Positions 35,230-45,255 are shown, counted from the stretch's first letter. The stretch is DNA of 61,958 bases from Tenacibaculum sp. (GCA_020629275.1 JAHDDQ010000010.1:1-61958); one strand, 5' to 3'. The notes: a model not told the origin generated them from the sequence alone. Translations and numbers: made by a program.

Positions 35230-36246
35230 ATGAAAATAATTGTACCAATGGCTGGCGTTGGGTCTCGTTTAAGACCACATACGCTAACTACACCGAAACC
35301 TCTTACAGTAATAGCTGGTAAAACTATTGTTCAACGATTAGTTGAAGATATTGCTAAAGTAATTGATCAAGATATTGAGGAAATTGCTTTCGTAATTGGA
35401 CCTGCGAAAAAAGGGTTTCCTTCAGACACAGAAGCGAAACTGATTACTATTGCTAAAAATTTAGGCGCAAAGGGCTCAGTGTATGTTCAAGAAGAAGCTT
35501 TAGGTACTGCACATGCTATTTTTTGTGCTAAAGAATCATTAAATGGACCTTGTGTTGTTGCTTATGCTGATACACTTTTTAAAGCAGATTTTACGTTAGA
35601 TACAAATGCTGATGGTGCTATTTGGGTAAAACAAGTAGCAGATCCAAGTGCTTTTGGTGTTGTAAAACTAGAAGACGGACATATTGTGGACTTCGTTGAG
35701 AAACCAAAAGATTTTGTTTCTGATTTAGCTATTATTGGTATCTATTACTTTAAAGATGGAAATAAATTAAAAGAAGAAATTCAGTATTTGATCGACAACG
35801 ATTTAAAAGAAAATAATGAATACCAATTAACTAATGTTTTGGATTCTTTAAAAGATCAAGGCGCAAAATTCATTCCTGGTAAAGTTGATGCTTGGATGGA
35901 TTGTGGTAAAAAAGATCCTACTGTTGATACAAATAAACAAGTATTATCTTTCGAACAAGCTGATGGAAATAATTTAGTTTCAAGTGATGTGGTTTTAGAA
36001 AACTCTGAAATTATACAACCTTGTTTTATTGGCAAGAATGTTGTGCTTAAAAATGCCAAAATTGGCCCATATGTTTCAATAGGGGAAAATAGTATCGTGG
36101 AAAATGCAACGATAACTAATTCACTAATTCAAACTAATGTAGAAATAATGAATGCTACATTTGACAACGCTATGATTGGTAATTTTGCTAAATTTAACGG
36201 AAAATTCACATCAATAAGTATCGGTGATTATACACAACTCACATAG
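35230..36246 (+). CDS. Sugar-phosphate nucleotidyltransferase
   Basis: A 338-residue enzyme of the glucose-1-phosphate nucleotidyltransferase family. The N-terminal signature MKIIVPMAGVGSRLRPHTLT, followed by TPKPL, binds the nucleotide. Further family marks are EEALGTAHAI, VAYADTLF with the metal Asp, FVEKPKDF and NNEYQLTNVLDSL. The C-terminal ~80 residues are a left-handed beta-helix (ENSEIIQPCFIGKNVVLKNA). It makes NDP-sugars for surface polysaccharides; which nucleotide is used cannot be told. First gene of a run of five close + strand genes. Confidence 0.88.
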   Translation: MKIIVPMAGVGSRLRPHTLTTPKPLTVIAGKTIVQRLVEDIAKVIDQDIEEIAFVIGPAKKGFPSDTEAKLITIAKNLGAKGSVYVQEEALGTAHAIFCAKESLNGPCVVAYADTLFKADFTLDTNADGAIWVKQVADPSAFGVVKLEDGHIVDFVEKPKDFVSDLAIIGIYYFKDGNKLKEEIQYLIDNDLKENNEYQLTNVLDSLKDQGAKFIPGKVDAWMDCGKKDPTVDTNKQVLSFEQADGNNLVSSDVVLENSEIIQPCFIGKNVVLKNAKIGPYVSIGENSIVENATITNSLIQTNVEIMNATFDNAMIGNFAKFNGKFTSISIGDYTQLT

Positions 36247-37219
36247 AATCATTAATTTAAAAGAAATACATATCTGTAATTATAAACTCAAACGAGCTCC
36301 TTTATTCTGTACCCTATTATTCTTTTTTTCTTTTTTTCTTAATGCACAAGACAGTATTGTTTTAAATGCAAGTATTGCTGAAAAGAAAACTTTAGAATTT
36401 GAGCAATTCTTCTTTGATGCTATTACAGAAAAAGCGATAAATAATTATAAGAAAGCTATTGAAAAGCTAGAGGAATGTAACTCCATAATTCCTAATAACA
36501 AAGCTGTACTATTTGAACTATCAAAAAATTACTTCTCTCTTAATAAAATAACTGAGGCTCTTGAATATGGAAATCAAGCGCTTGAGCTAGATAAAGGTAA
36601 TATTTGGATTTTAAAACACTTGGTGGCTACCCACAGAAAAGGAAGAAATTTTAGTAGCGCCATTGATTTTCAAAAAATGGTAGCTACTATCAATCCTAAA
36701 GAACAACGTGCTTTAGTTTATTTACATCTGCAAAATAATGACAGAAAATCAGCAGAAAATTTATTAGATAAATTAGCTGAAGCTAAACTTCTAGATGCTC
36801 GATTGCGAAGTCTTAGAAGTAAAATAATGGATAATGATAAAACTCCGAAAATTGCTGAAAATAAAACAAAGAGAAATCAAAGTTTAAAGTCACGCTTTAA
36901 TAAAGAAAAGTCGTATCCTGTTTTAGTTGAGTTACTTTCAAAACTTGATCAACAAAATGATACAGAATTACTACCATTTAGCGAAAAAGGAATTACACTA
37001 TTTCCTGCCCAACCACTCATGTATTTAATAAATGGAAAAGCGTTAAATAAATACAAGCAGTATAAAAAAGCTATTGAAAGTTTACAAAATGGTATTGATT
37101 TTGTTATTGATGATTCAAAACTTGAACATTTATTTTATAATGAACTCTTGAAAGCTTATACAGCTTTGAAGGACACAAAAAACATCAATAAATATCAAAA
37201 AAAATTAAGTAAAACATGA
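36224..37219 (+). CDS. TPR-repeat protein
   Basis: About 331 residues; the first ATG in frame (36224) overlaps the previous gene by 23 bases. A hydrophobic stretch (FCTLLFFFSFFLNAQ) about 25 residues in looks like a signal peptide, so the mature protein is periplasmic. TPR units follow: FDAITEKAINNYKKAIEKLE, FELSKNYFSLNKITEALEYG, and near the end YKKAIESLQNGIDFV. Likely a scaffold linked to the envelope proteins encoded next to it. Confidence 0.75.
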   Translation: MIIHNSHRIINLKEIHICNYKLKRAPLFCTLLFFFSFFLNAQDSIVLNASIAEKKTLEFEQFFFDAITEKAINNYKKAIEKLEECNSIIPNNKAVLFELSKNYFSLNKITEALEYGNQALELDKGNIWILKHLVATHRKGRNFSSAIDFQKMVATINPKEQRALVYLHLQNNDRKSAENLLDKLAEAKLLDARLRSLRSKIMDNDKTPKIAENKTKRNQSLKSRFNKEKSYPVLVELLSKLDQQNDTELLPFSEKGITLFPAQPLMYLINGKALNKYKQYKKAIESLQNGIDFVIDDSKLEHLFYNELLKAYTALKDTKNINKYQKKLSKT

Positions 37220-37986
37220 AATTTCACCATTGCTTTTTAATCTTTTTACTTATTCTTACCTCTTGTAAATCATCAAAAAACATTACATCAAGCACAATTG
37301 TAGCTAAGAATTTATCTGCAAGGAAAGTCGCAAAAAAACATACAGCTGCTAATTTCACACCCAATACTGTTGATGCTAAATTAAAGGTTTACTATAAAGA
37401 TAGTAAAGAAGATATTGGGTTTTCAGTAAAAATGAAAATTAAAAAGGATGAAGTAATATGGTTAAAAGGTAGCAAATTCATTACTGTTTTTAAAGCAAAG
37501 ATTACTCCAACTAAAGTGAGTTTTTATTCACCATATAAAAAAAACTATTTTGAAGGAGATTTTTCAATGATGAAAAAATTACTAGGAGCGGATGTTGATT
37601 TTTATCAACTACAAAATATTTTACTAGGACAAGCCGTTCTTAATGTAAGGAAAAATAAGCATGTCGTTGAAATTTCAAATAATGCCTACAAGCTTGCACC
37701 TAAAAGTCAACCGGATTTATTCCATCTTTTTTACATGATTAATCCTGTTCATTTTAAACTAGATAAGCAATCTCTAACGAATAAATTGAAACAGCAAGAG
37801 TTAACAATTACATATCCTGGATACATAGAAAAAAACAAAGTCTTATTTCCTAAAGAAATCAAGATTATCGCCAAAGAGCAACGTAAATCTACTAAAATTG
37901 ACATTGCTGTTAGGTCTGTTTTATTTGATACAAAATTAAAAATGCCTTTTACAATTCCTTCTGGTTATAAAGAAATAAAATTATAG
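37216..37986 (+). CDS. DUF4292 lipoprotein
   Basis: A 256-residue lipoprotein (FLLILTSCKSS). The mature part fits DUF4292: a stretch around VDAKLKVYYKDSKEDIGFSV, then KKDEVIWLKGSKFITVFKAK and DFSMMKKLLGADVDFYQLQN. The fold is reminiscent of LolA/LolB-type beta structures, and a role in the outer membrane or lipoprotein handling has been suggested for such proteins; here it is inference. It overlaps the TPR gene by 4 bases and abuts the next gene, so the operon is translationally coupled. Confidence 0.75.
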   Translation: MKFHHCFLIFLLILTSCKSSKNITSSTIVAKNLSARKVAKKHTAANFTPNTVDAKLKVYYKDSKEDIGFSVKMKIKKDEVIWLKGSKFITVFKAKITPTKVSFYSPYKKNYFEGDFSMMKKLLGADVDFYQLQNILLGQAVLNVRKNKHVVEISNNAYKLAPKSQPDLFHLFYMINPVHFKLDKQSLTNKLKQQELTITYPGYIEKNKVLFPKEIKIIAKEQRKSTKIDIAVRSVLFDTKLKMPFTIPSGYKEIKL

Positions 37987-39194
37987 TGAAAAAGCTTTTC
38001 TACATACCTTTTTTAAGTTTTCTCTTGGTGGGGATATCACTGCATAGCCAAACTCGAAAAGAGCTTGAAAATCGCCGTAAAAAACTAAATAAGGAAATTA
38101 AAAAGATTAACAATTTACTTTTTGAAACTAAGAAGGAAAAAACCAACGCTTTAGACGATTTAAAAGATTTAAGTCAAAAAATTATTATTCGTGAGCGCTT
38201 AATTGAAACTATTGAACTGGAAAATGTTGAACTTTCCAAGGAAATAAAACAAAACAGTAAGAAAATTGAGCAGAATAATGCAGAATTAGCTGAACTAAAA
38301 GCTGATTACACTAAAATGGTTTTTAAATCTTACAAGAGTAAATCACAGCAAAGCAAGGTTATGTTTTTACTCTCTTCTGAAAACTTTTTGCAAGCTTACA
38401 AGAGGATAAAATATCTTGAACAATATAAAAATTTCAGAAAAAAGCAAGGTGAAAAAATCATAGCTAAAACTGATGAAATTAAACGACTTAATGACTCTTT
38501 AAGTAAGAAAAAAAATCAGAAAAGAAGACTAATTTCTACTGAGAAAAATCAGAAAAAAGAGATCGAAAATGAAAAAGAAGAACAAGAGCTATTAGTCACA
38601 AAAATCAAAGGTCAAGAAAGTAAGTATAAAACGGCACTAAGGAAAAAAATTAGGGAAGAGAAATCTGTTGCAAAGAAGATTGACAAAATTATCCGTTTGG
38701 CTATTGCTAAAGCCAATAAAAACAAGAAAGGAAAAGCCAAAAAGAATGAAATCTTACTAAGTGCTGCTGAAAAGGCTTTAAAAGCAAACTTTGAGCAAAA
38801 TAAAGGACGTTTACCATGGCCTTTAGACGGTGTGGTTACTCGTAAATTTGGTGTGCAACCTCATCCTAACTTTAAAGGAATTACAATTAATAGTACCGGA
38901 TTACACATTAGAGGTAAAAGTGGTGACATAGCTAAAAGCGTTTTTAAAGGTAAAGTATTAGTAATTCAACTGCTGTCTAAAGGACGAAAATCTGTATTTG
39001 TTCAACATGGCGATTACATTACTGCTTATCATAACTTAAGAGATGTTTATGTGAATAAAGGAGATCCAATTAAAACTGGAGACAAACTTGGTAAAATATT
39101 TACAGATAAAGTAACTGGTAAGACCGACCTAGTTTTTGTACTTTTCAAAAATACAAATCGCTTAAATCCTGCGAATTGGATTAGAACAAATTAA
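37986..39194 (+). CDS. EnvC-like murein hydrolase activator (coiled coil plus LytM)
   Basis: A 402-residue exported protein with GTG start right after the previous stop. It has a signal peptide (FLSFLLVGISLHSQ), a long coiled coil (about residues 22-220), a basic linker, and a C-terminal LytM/M23 domain (KGRLPWPLDGVVTRKFGVQP ... HGDYITAYHNLRDVYVNKGD). The usual zinc ligand HxxxD is replaced by GLHIRGKSGD, so it probably does not cut peptidoglycan itself but activates an amidase, as EnvC does at the division site. Confidence 0.82.
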   Translation: MKKLFYIPFLSFLLVGISLHSQTRKELENRRKKLNKEIKKINNLLFETKKEKTNALDDLKDLSQKIIIRERLIETIELENVELSKEIKQNSKKIEQNNAELAELKADYTKMVFKSYKSKSQQSKVMFLLSSENFLQAYKRIKYLEQYKNFRKKQGEKIIAKTDEIKRLNDSLSKKKNQKRRLISTEKNQKKEIENEKEEQELLVTKIKGQESKYKTALRKKIREEKSVAKKIDKIIRLAIAKANKNKKGKAKKNEILLSAAEKALKANFEQNKGRLPWPLDGVVTRKFGVQPHPNFKGITINSTGLHIRGKSGDIAKSVFKGKVLVIQLLSKGRKSVFVQHGDYITAYHNLRDVYVNKGDPIKTGDKLGKIFTDKVTGKTDLVFVLFKNTNRLNPANWIRTN

Positions 39195-39195
39195 A

Positions 39196-40251
39196 ATGAA
39201 TAAAGCTTCAAATTTCATTATCGTTACAGTAGCTATAATAGCTGTATTAGTTATAGGTAAAGGCATACTTATCCCTTTTATTTTTGCTTTAATCTTTTGG
39301 TTCTTTACTCGTGAAATTCGAAAAACTATATATAAATTACCTTTTGCTAAGCGGTTCATTCCTAAATGGCTTAGTAATATCATTGTATTCTCAATCATTA
39401 TCCTTGCTTTTGGTTTTGTTTCAGAAATTATAACAAATAGTGTCTCTAGTGTTACCACCTCATATACCAACTATGAACCTAACATCGAAAGAATTATAAA
39501 AAAACTAGACACTTATCTAAATGTAGACATCATTAAATCTATCAAATCTCTTGTTGGTGACTTCGATTATGGCTCTGTTTTAGGCGATTTAGCAAATGGT
39601 GTAAGTAGTATACTTGGTGATACTTTTATGATTATAATTTATGCCTTATTCTTATTCTTAGAAGAACGTAGTTTTGTAAAAAAACTCTATAAAATTTTAA
39701 GTGACGGAAACAATTATGATAATATAAAAGCAATGCTAGAGAAAATTGAAAATTCGATTTCCAATTATCTCCGTTTAAAAACATACGTAAGCTTGTTAAC
39801 AGGAATATTAAGTTATTTCGTATTACTTTTTGTTGGGGTAGACAGTGCTCCTTTTTGGGCTTTTATTATTTTCTTATTAAATTACATTCCTACAATTGGC
39901 TCTTTAGTAGGAACCTTATTTCCTGCTATTTTCAGTCTATTACAATTTGGTGAACTTTCACCCTTCTTAATTATCGTTATCGCAGTAGGTACAATTCAAG
40001 TTATCGTTGGAAATGTTATTGAGCCGCGGTTATTTGGTAAATCTCTTAATTTAAGCCCTTTGGTAACTATATTAGCGCTATCTGTTTGGGGGAAAATTTG
40101 GGGAATTACAGGTATGGTTTTATCTGTTCCTATCACTGTTATTATGATCATCGTTTTTTCACAATTTGAAAAAACGCGACCTATTGCCATCATGCTTTCC
40201 GAAAATGGAGATATCGATAAAATTAAAGCAAAAAAGAAAACCATCTTATAA
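39196..40251 (+). CDS. AI-2E family (PerM-like) permease
   Basis: A 351-residue membrane protein with about seven transmembrane segments. The family pattern is clear: an N-terminal pair of helices (IVTVAIIAVLVIGKGILIPF), a soluble middle part, and the C-terminal NYIPTIGSLVGTLFPAIFSL, followed by GNVIEPRLFGKSLNLSPLVT and VWGKIWGITGMVLSVPITV. These proteins export small molecules or ions; the name comes from TqsA. It starts one base after the previous stop. Confidence 0.85.
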   Translation: MNKASNFIIVTVAIIAVLVIGKGILIPFIFALIFWFFTREIRKTIYKLPFAKRFIPKWLSNIIVFSIIILAFGFVSEIITNSVSSVTTSYTNYEPNIERIIKKLDTYLNVDIIKSIKSLVGDFDYGSVLGDLANGVSSILGDTFMIIIYALFLFLEERSFVKKLYKILSDGNNYDNIKAMLEKIENSISNYLRLKTYVSLLTGILSYFVLLFVGVDSAPFWAFIIFLLNYIPTIGSLVGTLFPAIFSLLQFGELSPFLIIVIAVGTIQVIVGNVIEPRLFGKSLNLSPLVTILALSVWGKIWGITGMVLSVPITVIMIIVFSQFEKTRPIAIMLSENGDIDKIKAKKKTIL

Positions 40252-40261
40252 AAAGATGGTT
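40239..40261 (-). terminator. Terminator between convergent genes
   Basis: AACCATCTT and AAGATGGTT arms around a 5-base loop, overlapping the stop of the + strand permease gene. On the minus strand it is followed by TTTCTTTTTT, so it ends the thioesterase transcript. Confidence 0.6.
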
Positions 40262-40314
40262 CGTAAAGTATAGTGTAACTAACTTATAGTCTGTATATTC
40301 CAAATTACGTAATA

Positions 40315-40827
40315 TTAACTTACAAAAAGTGCTTTAAGTTCGGTTGCCTCATTGGGCTGCATTTTACCTGCTAAAACAAGACTTAATTGCTTTCTTCTTA
40401 GCGCACCATCAAAACGTTGTTTTTCTAAATCTGTTTCTGGTTCTATAGGTGGAATTGGTACCGGTTTACCTGTTTCATCAACAGCAACAAAAGTATAAAT
40501 TCCTTCATTCACCTTCGTTCTTTCTCCAGATTGGCGATCTTCAATCCAAACATCAACAAAAACTTCCATAGATGACCTAAAAGCTCTAGAAACCTTTGCT
40601 TCAACAGTTACTACACTACCTACAGGTACTGATTTACTAAAAGCAACATGATTTACTGATGCTGTTACTACGATTCTTCTAGAATGTCTTCTCGCTGCTA
40701 TACTACAAGCTCTATCCATTCTAGCGAGTAACTCGCCTCCAAAAAGATTATCTAAATAATTAGTTTCTCCTGGTAAAACTAAATCTGTTAAGATGGTTAA
40801 CGATTGTTTAGGTGTTTTGGCTTTCAT
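40315..40827 (-). CDS. Acyl-CoA thioesterase (hotdog fold)
   Basis: A 170-residue hotdog-fold enzyme of the YciA/BFIT branch. It has GETNYLDNLFGGELLARMDR, with the active-site N-x-x-G-G-x-x-x-x-x-x-D pattern, then ASVNHVAFSKSVPVGSVVTV and EGIYTFVAVDETGKPVPIPP. It hydrolyses acyl-CoA in the cytoplasm. It is convergent with the permease gene. Confidence 0.88.
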   Translation of the reverse strand: MKAKTPKQSLTILTDLVLPGETNYLDNLFGGELLARMDRACSIAARRHSRRIVVTASVNHVAFSKSVPVGSVVTVEAKVSRAFRSSMEVFVDVWIEDRQSGERTKVNEGIYTFVAVDETGKPVPIPPIEPETDLEKQRFDGALRRKQLSLVLAGKMQPNEATELKALFVS

Positions 40828-40889
40828 TTGAAAAATTTGCGCAAAGGTAATTAAACAATAAGAAAGTAAATTTAGGTGTGCGTTAAATT

Positions 40890-41795
40890 TTAGTTTTTAA
40901 CTAATATCCATGCGTCCTTCGAAGCATTTTTACGCACGTTTGTAATAGCATTAAGCGCTTCCTCTTTAGAAGAATAACTTTCAACAACTACTTGAGTTAA
41001 GCCCCATTCATTTTTACCTAAAATACGTGCATCGTAGCCTTTATTCTTTAATTCAACGATCTTTTTGTCAGCATTTTTAGCCAATTGGAACGCTCCTGCT
41101 ATGATATGAATATTCTTATTTTTCTTAGCTATGTTAAGATTTATTGAAGGTAATTGATTGTCAATAATAAAAGTTGCTTCTTGAATTTGTTTTTCAACTT
41201 TACCTTGTTGATCAACTAATTCTTGAACATTTGAATTGCTATAATTAGTAATTCCAATGAAACCAGCTACTAAAACCGCCGCTGCCGCTGCATATCTTAT
41301 AAATACTGGTGCTTTTTTATTTTCTGAAATTTCCTCTTCAATATTTGAAACTTCAGGTAATAATGGTTTAACTTCTTGTTTGTATTTCTCTATAGCAGAA
41401 ACTTCTACAGTAGAAAAACCAAAAGATTCTGGTAAGAAATTAGTTGTTCTTGAAGGCTCAAAAACTAGTTGCTTTTCTTCAGTGTAAGATAAACTTCCTA
41501 AATGCTTTAATGCTATGGATTGTGTGTTCAATGCAGTTCTCCACTCAGAAACAGCTATCGCTATTTTTTCAACAGCATTATTAAATGTTATGTTTTCACA
41601 CGAAGCAATATGGTTTACTAACAAACCATCATTGTGCGTTAGTTGTGCGTTAAAAGAAATCAATTTAGTTGGCGGATACAAACTGTCATCACTAATCTTT
41701 GCACTAATTGTATTGGTTACAAAACCACCAAAATCAGGCACAATTACACAATCATATCTATACAACAAATCGCTTATGTAGCTAACTAAATCCAT
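40890..41795 (-). CDS. HU-CCDC81 and SPOR domain protein
   Basis: About 301 residues from ATG 41795; a start at 41825 adds 10 unconserved residues. The N-terminus SYISDLLYRYDCVIVPDFGG is the start of the prokaryotic CCDC81-type HU-like domain pair (to ~residue 120). A hydrophobic segment AAAAAVLVAGFIGITNY near 170 is a single transmembrane helix. The C-terminal SPOR domain (IHIIAGAFQLAKNADKKIVE ... EEALNAITNVRK) binds denuded glycan at the division septum. Divergent from dprA. Confidence 0.85.
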   Translation of the reverse strand: MDLVSYISDLLYRYDCVIVPDFGGFVTNTISAKISDDSLYPPTKLISFNAQLTHNDGLLVNHIASCENITFNNAVEKIAIAVSEWRTALNTQSIALKHLGSLSYTEEKQLVFEPSRTTNFLPESFGFSTVEVSAIEKYKQEVKPLLPEVSNIEEEISENKKAPVFIRYAAAAAVLVAGFIGITNYSNSNVQELVDQQGKVEKQIQEATFIIDNQLPSINLNIAKKNKNIHIIAGAFQLAKNADKKIVELKNKGYDARILGKNEWGLTQVVVESYSSKEEALNAITNVRKNASKDAWILVKN

Positions 41796-41899
41796 AACTA
41801 CAAAGTTAATTTTTTTATAGCTCATTTCAAAGTGTACAGTAAAATTCTTGCGAAGAAAATTTTAGTATATTGCTAGTCAAACATTTTCAATGTTTTGCT

Positions 41900-42997
41900 A
41901 TGCTAGAAAAAGAACTATTGGCTGTACTTCGCTTACAAGCCACACAAAAAGTTGGTGATATTATTGCCAAAAAACTTATAAAAATTGTTGGAAATGCTGA
42001 ACAAATTTTCAAAGAAAAAAAATCTTCTTTATTAAAAATTGAAGGAATAGGTACGCATATTGCTAATCAACTTTTAAATGAAAAAAACTTAATTAAAGCT
42101 GAAGGAGAACTGAAATATATTAAGGAAAAACAAATCTCATTTACCTACTTTTTAGAAGATCATTATCCTTTTTATTTAAAACAATGTGTTGATGCACCAA
42201 TTTTACTATTTCAAGATGGAAATATTGATTTTATCAATCGAAAAGTAATAGCTATTGTAGGCACAAGAAAAATCACTAATTATGGCCGTGACTTTTGCAA
42301 TACATTAATCGAAAGTTTAGCTCCATATAACCCTATAATTGTTAGTGGGTTTGCTTATGGTGTAGATATTTGTGCACATAAAGCTGCTATTGAAAATAAG
42401 TTACAAACTGTGGCTGTTTTGGCACATGGCTTAGATGAAATATACCCGAAAACACATAAAAAGTATATGAGAAAAGTACTTGATAATGGTGGTTTCATAT
42501 CGGAGTTTTGGCATGATGAAAAACCGATTCGCGAAAGTTTTTTAAAACGGAATAGAATTATTGCCGGGTTATCTAAAGCTACAATCATTATTGAGTCTGC
42601 AGAAAAAGGAGGTTCGTTAGTTACAGCAGATATCGCTAACTCCTATAACAGAGATGTTTTTGCTGTGCCAGGAAAAGTTAACGACTTATACAGTAAAGGC
42701 TGCAATACACTTATAAAAAATAATCAAGCACATTTACTTTCTTCTCCAGAAGATATTGTACAAATGTTAAACTGGGACGTGCAACAAAAACAAACCACAC
42801 AACAACAGAAGTTATTTATTGAACTTAGTGAAGTTGAGCAAAAAATATACGATTACCTTTTAGAAAAAGGAAAACAACAATTAGATACCATTGCAATACA
42901 ATGTAAACTTCCTATTTATCAACTTTCTTCAATTCTACTACAAATGGAATTAAAAGGTATTATAAAACCACTACCAGGTAAATTGTTCCATATTTGA
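41900..42997 (+). CDS. dprA: DNA-processing protein DprA
   Basis: A 365-residue protein from ATG 41900 (an upstream ATG at 41870 adds 10 residues). It has an N-terminal HhH-like region (LLKIEGIGTHIANQLL), then the Rossmann core VIAIVGTRKITNYGRDFCNT, IIVSGFAYGVDICAHKAAIE, TVAVLAHGLDEIYPKTHKKY and SAEKGGSLVTADIANSYNRD, and a C-terminal winged helix. DprA loads RecA on incoming single strands during natural transformation, so the organism may be, or have been, competent. This is relevant to the uptake of cassette DNA elsewhere in the window. Confidence 0.93.
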   Translation: MLEKELLAVLRLQATQKVGDIIAKKLIKIVGNAEQIFKEKKSSLLKIEGIGTHIANQLLNEKNLIKAEGELKYIKEKQISFTYFLEDHYPFYLKQCVDAPILLFQDGNIDFINRKVIAIVGTRKITNYGRDFCNTLIESLAPYNPIIVSGFAYGVDICAHKAAIENKLQTVAVLAHGLDEIYPKTHKKYMRKVLDNGGFISEFWHDEKPIRESFLKRNRIIAGLSKATIIIESAEKGGSLVTADIANSYNRDVFAVPGKVNDLYSKGCNTLIKNNQAHLLSSPEDIVQMLNWDVQQKQTTQQQKLFIELSEVEQKIYDYLLEKGKQQLDTIAIQCKLPIYQLSSILLQMELKGIIKPLPGKLFHI

Positions 42998-43034
42998 TAG
43001 AAATAATTACTTTTGATAAAAAAACTCCCCAACG

Positions 43035-44108
43035 ATGCATTCAGAAGAAAAATTAATGTCCAAAAAGAAACCTGCTTTTGCAGTAAATGATGAACTTAAT
43101 AAATACCTAGCTGAGCATCGAAGAAATATTAAAATTCCTATCTTTTATGAAGACTTGCTTCGCTTTCAAGGTGCTGTTGTAGTCTATGATAAAAATGATG
43201 AAGATACACTTTGGGTTCGTACCTATTATTCGGAATTTGAACGTGAAGAAATAGATGTAAGTTTAAAAAAAGTATATATGATCTTACATTCTGATGGAAA
43301 TGAAGAAACAATACAGTACTTAAATGTTGATGCTATTGATTTTTGCACCTTTGGTAATTCAAAGCCTTTTAGGATAAAGATTAGAAATATTCTAAATGAT
43401 AACTACACCTATTTTTACATAAAAAAAACAGATGCTTCTCGTGTTTACGGACTAGAAATTGAACATATTCTGTCGCCCTATAACTTAAACTTTCTAGTGT
43501 ATAAAAACACCTTAATTGAAGAACATATTACGGGAATTCCAGGAGATACGTTTATCAAAGATTTTTTACCCAAATGTACCGAATTACAAAAGTCCCAAAT
43601 TGCAAAAGAATTTGTGAAATTTAATGAACGTAGTATGATACGCTTATTAGGAGACATGCGTTCTTACAATTACGTAATTGTACCTACTCACGATTTTGAT
43701 CATGTGGTTTATAAAATTAGGGCTATTGATTTTGATCAACAATGTTTCGAAGGAAAATTCAAGGTATATTATCCTCAGTTCTTCAAAGAGAACTATCCTA
43801 TGGTAAAGTTAGTAGGAGCGAAGCTGCAAGAAAGTTCTATAGCTCAGTATAAAATAGAAGAAAGGTCTATAATAGCAAAACGTATTTTAAGCTCAGAAGA
43901 CCGCATAAATCAGCTTATTACATGCATGAAAAATGACGTGATTTCTACAGATGAAAATGTTGTGCAATTAAAAGAAGAAATCTATAACTTCACTAATGAT
44001 ATGGAATTTAGAAAAAGCGAGAATATGGGCGAAATCTTAGAGTCTGCATTAGAATTTGTAAAGAGAAACTATGAAGACATGAATATTGAAGACATAAATA
44101 TCATCTAA
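43035..44108 (+). CDS. Conserved hypothetical protein
   Basis: A 357-residue soluble protein. The N-terminal half has a beta-rich part, RNIKIPIFYEDLLRFQGAVV, then DTLWVRTYYSEFEREEIDVS. The C-terminal half is helical, with PKCTELQKSQIAKEFVKFNE and IIAKRILSSEDRINQLITCM. I cannot name a family. It appears cytoplasmic and intact; it follows dprA closely (37 bases). Confidence 0.6.
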   Translation: MHSEEKLMSKKKPAFAVNDELNKYLAEHRRNIKIPIFYEDLLRFQGAVVVYDKNDEDTLWVRTYYSEFEREEIDVSLKKVYMILHSDGNEETIQYLNVDAIDFCTFGNSKPFRIKIRNILNDNYTYFYIKKTDASRVYGLEIEHILSPYNLNFLVYKNTLIEEHITGIPGDTFIKDFLPKCTELQKSQIAKEFVKFNERSMIRLLGDMRSYNYVIVPTHDFDHVVYKIRAIDFDQQCFEGKFKVYYPQFFKENYPMVKLVGAKLQESSIAQYKIEERSIIAKRILSSEDRINQLITCMKNDVISTDENVVQLKEEIYNFTNDMEFRKSENMGEILESALEFVKRNYEDMNIEDINII

Positions 44109-44128
44109 TAAAATGCCCATTTAATCCA

Positions 44129-44989
44129 TTATTTCTTTTTACTTCGAATACTTTCTATAAGTACAGTTCCTAAGATTAAACTACCTCCTAAAAAAGTATT
44201 TAGGTTAGGTATTTCATTTAAAAAAAAGAAGGCCAAAATTATTCCAAAAATAGGTTGTACACTACTAATTATACTGGTGGTAGCTGCAGAAAAAAATTGT
44301 AAAGAATATACCATTAAACTATGTCCAATAGCAGTAGTTAGAAAAGCTAATAAAAGCAAATAAGGCCATTGTGTTTCGAAACCAGAAATATCGATAAAAA
44401 ATAGTGTAGGGAAGAGGCAAATTGTAATAATTACGGTTTGATAAAACATGAGTAATACACCGTTGTACTGATGCACATAATTTTTTAAAATAAGAATTCT
44501 TGCAGCATAACATATGGCAGATATTAAACCGAATACTATGCCTTGTACCGTTGTACTTTCAAATGTGAAATTTGGAGATAGAATATATAATCCAAGCAAT
44601 ACCATTATTCCTAATACAATATAAATTGAATTAAATTTCACCTTCAAAAATACAGGTTCTAAAAAAGCAATAATTACAGGAAATGTATACAATGAAAGCA
44701 TTCCAATAGCAACATTTGAGAGTTTTAATGCGTAAAAATAAGTTACCCAATGTGCTGCCATAAAAATCCCTGCAATAATAAAAGGTAACGTATGCTTCTT
44801 TGATTTTAACGTAAGATCATACTTTTTATACCTACAAAAAATCCATAAAAAAAGCATAGCAAATACCGATCGAAACCAAATAATTACTTCCGAAGGCATC
44901 GCAATATATTTCCCTAATACTCCTGAAGTACTTATAAAAAATGTAGCCAAAAGTAATCCTAGTAGGTTTTTAAGATGCATGTCTTTCAT
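44129..44989 (-). CDS. EamA/DMT family transporter
   Basis: A 286-residue membrane protein with ten hydrophobic segments and the two-repeat EamA layout: first repeat from LLGLLLATFFISTSGVLG, with WFRSVFAMLFLW and HWVTYFYALKLSNVAIGMLS; second from VQGIVFGLISAICYAARILI to ATTSIISSVQPIFGIILAFF. It moves amino acids, nucleosides or similar metabolites, usually outward. Substrate unknown. Confidence 0.85.
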   Translation of the reverse strand: MKDMHLKNLLGLLLATFFISTSGVLGKYIAMPSEVIIWFRSVFAMLFLWIFCRYKKYDLTLKSKKHTLPFIIAGIFMAAHWVTYFYALKLSNVAIGMLSLYTFPVIIAFLEPVFLKVKFNSIYIVLGIMVLLGLYILSPNFTFESTTVQGIVFGLISAICYAARILILKNYVHQYNGVLLMFYQTVIITICLFPTLFFIDISGFETQWPYLLLLAFLTTAIGHSLMVYSLQFFSAATTSIISSVQPIFGIILAFFFLNEIPNLNTFLGGSLILGTVLIESIRSKKK

Positions 44990-45255
44990 AAATGTAATAT
45001 CTAATAGGCAGTAAATCTACAGCCAAAATAATACATAAAAATAAACATTGCTACTCCGTATTTATCATTTTATCATGTTTTCACCTAATAAAATACCTAC
45101 TTATAGGCATTTCTAAAAATAAGATGCTTATTAGTTTTACAATATAAATCTTGCGCTACTAGCTATTTATAAAAACTAAAATGGAGTTCAGCAACCAATA
45201 ATAAAAACGAGGCGTAACCGAAAAGCCATACGAGTAGGAATTTTAAAAATAAAAG

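Noticed and set aside
45205..45240. Possible tRNA or riboswitch-like GC-richer patch before the 146-aa gene
   Set aside because: No cloverleaf or known riboswitch core could be built; it may simply be the untranslated leader.
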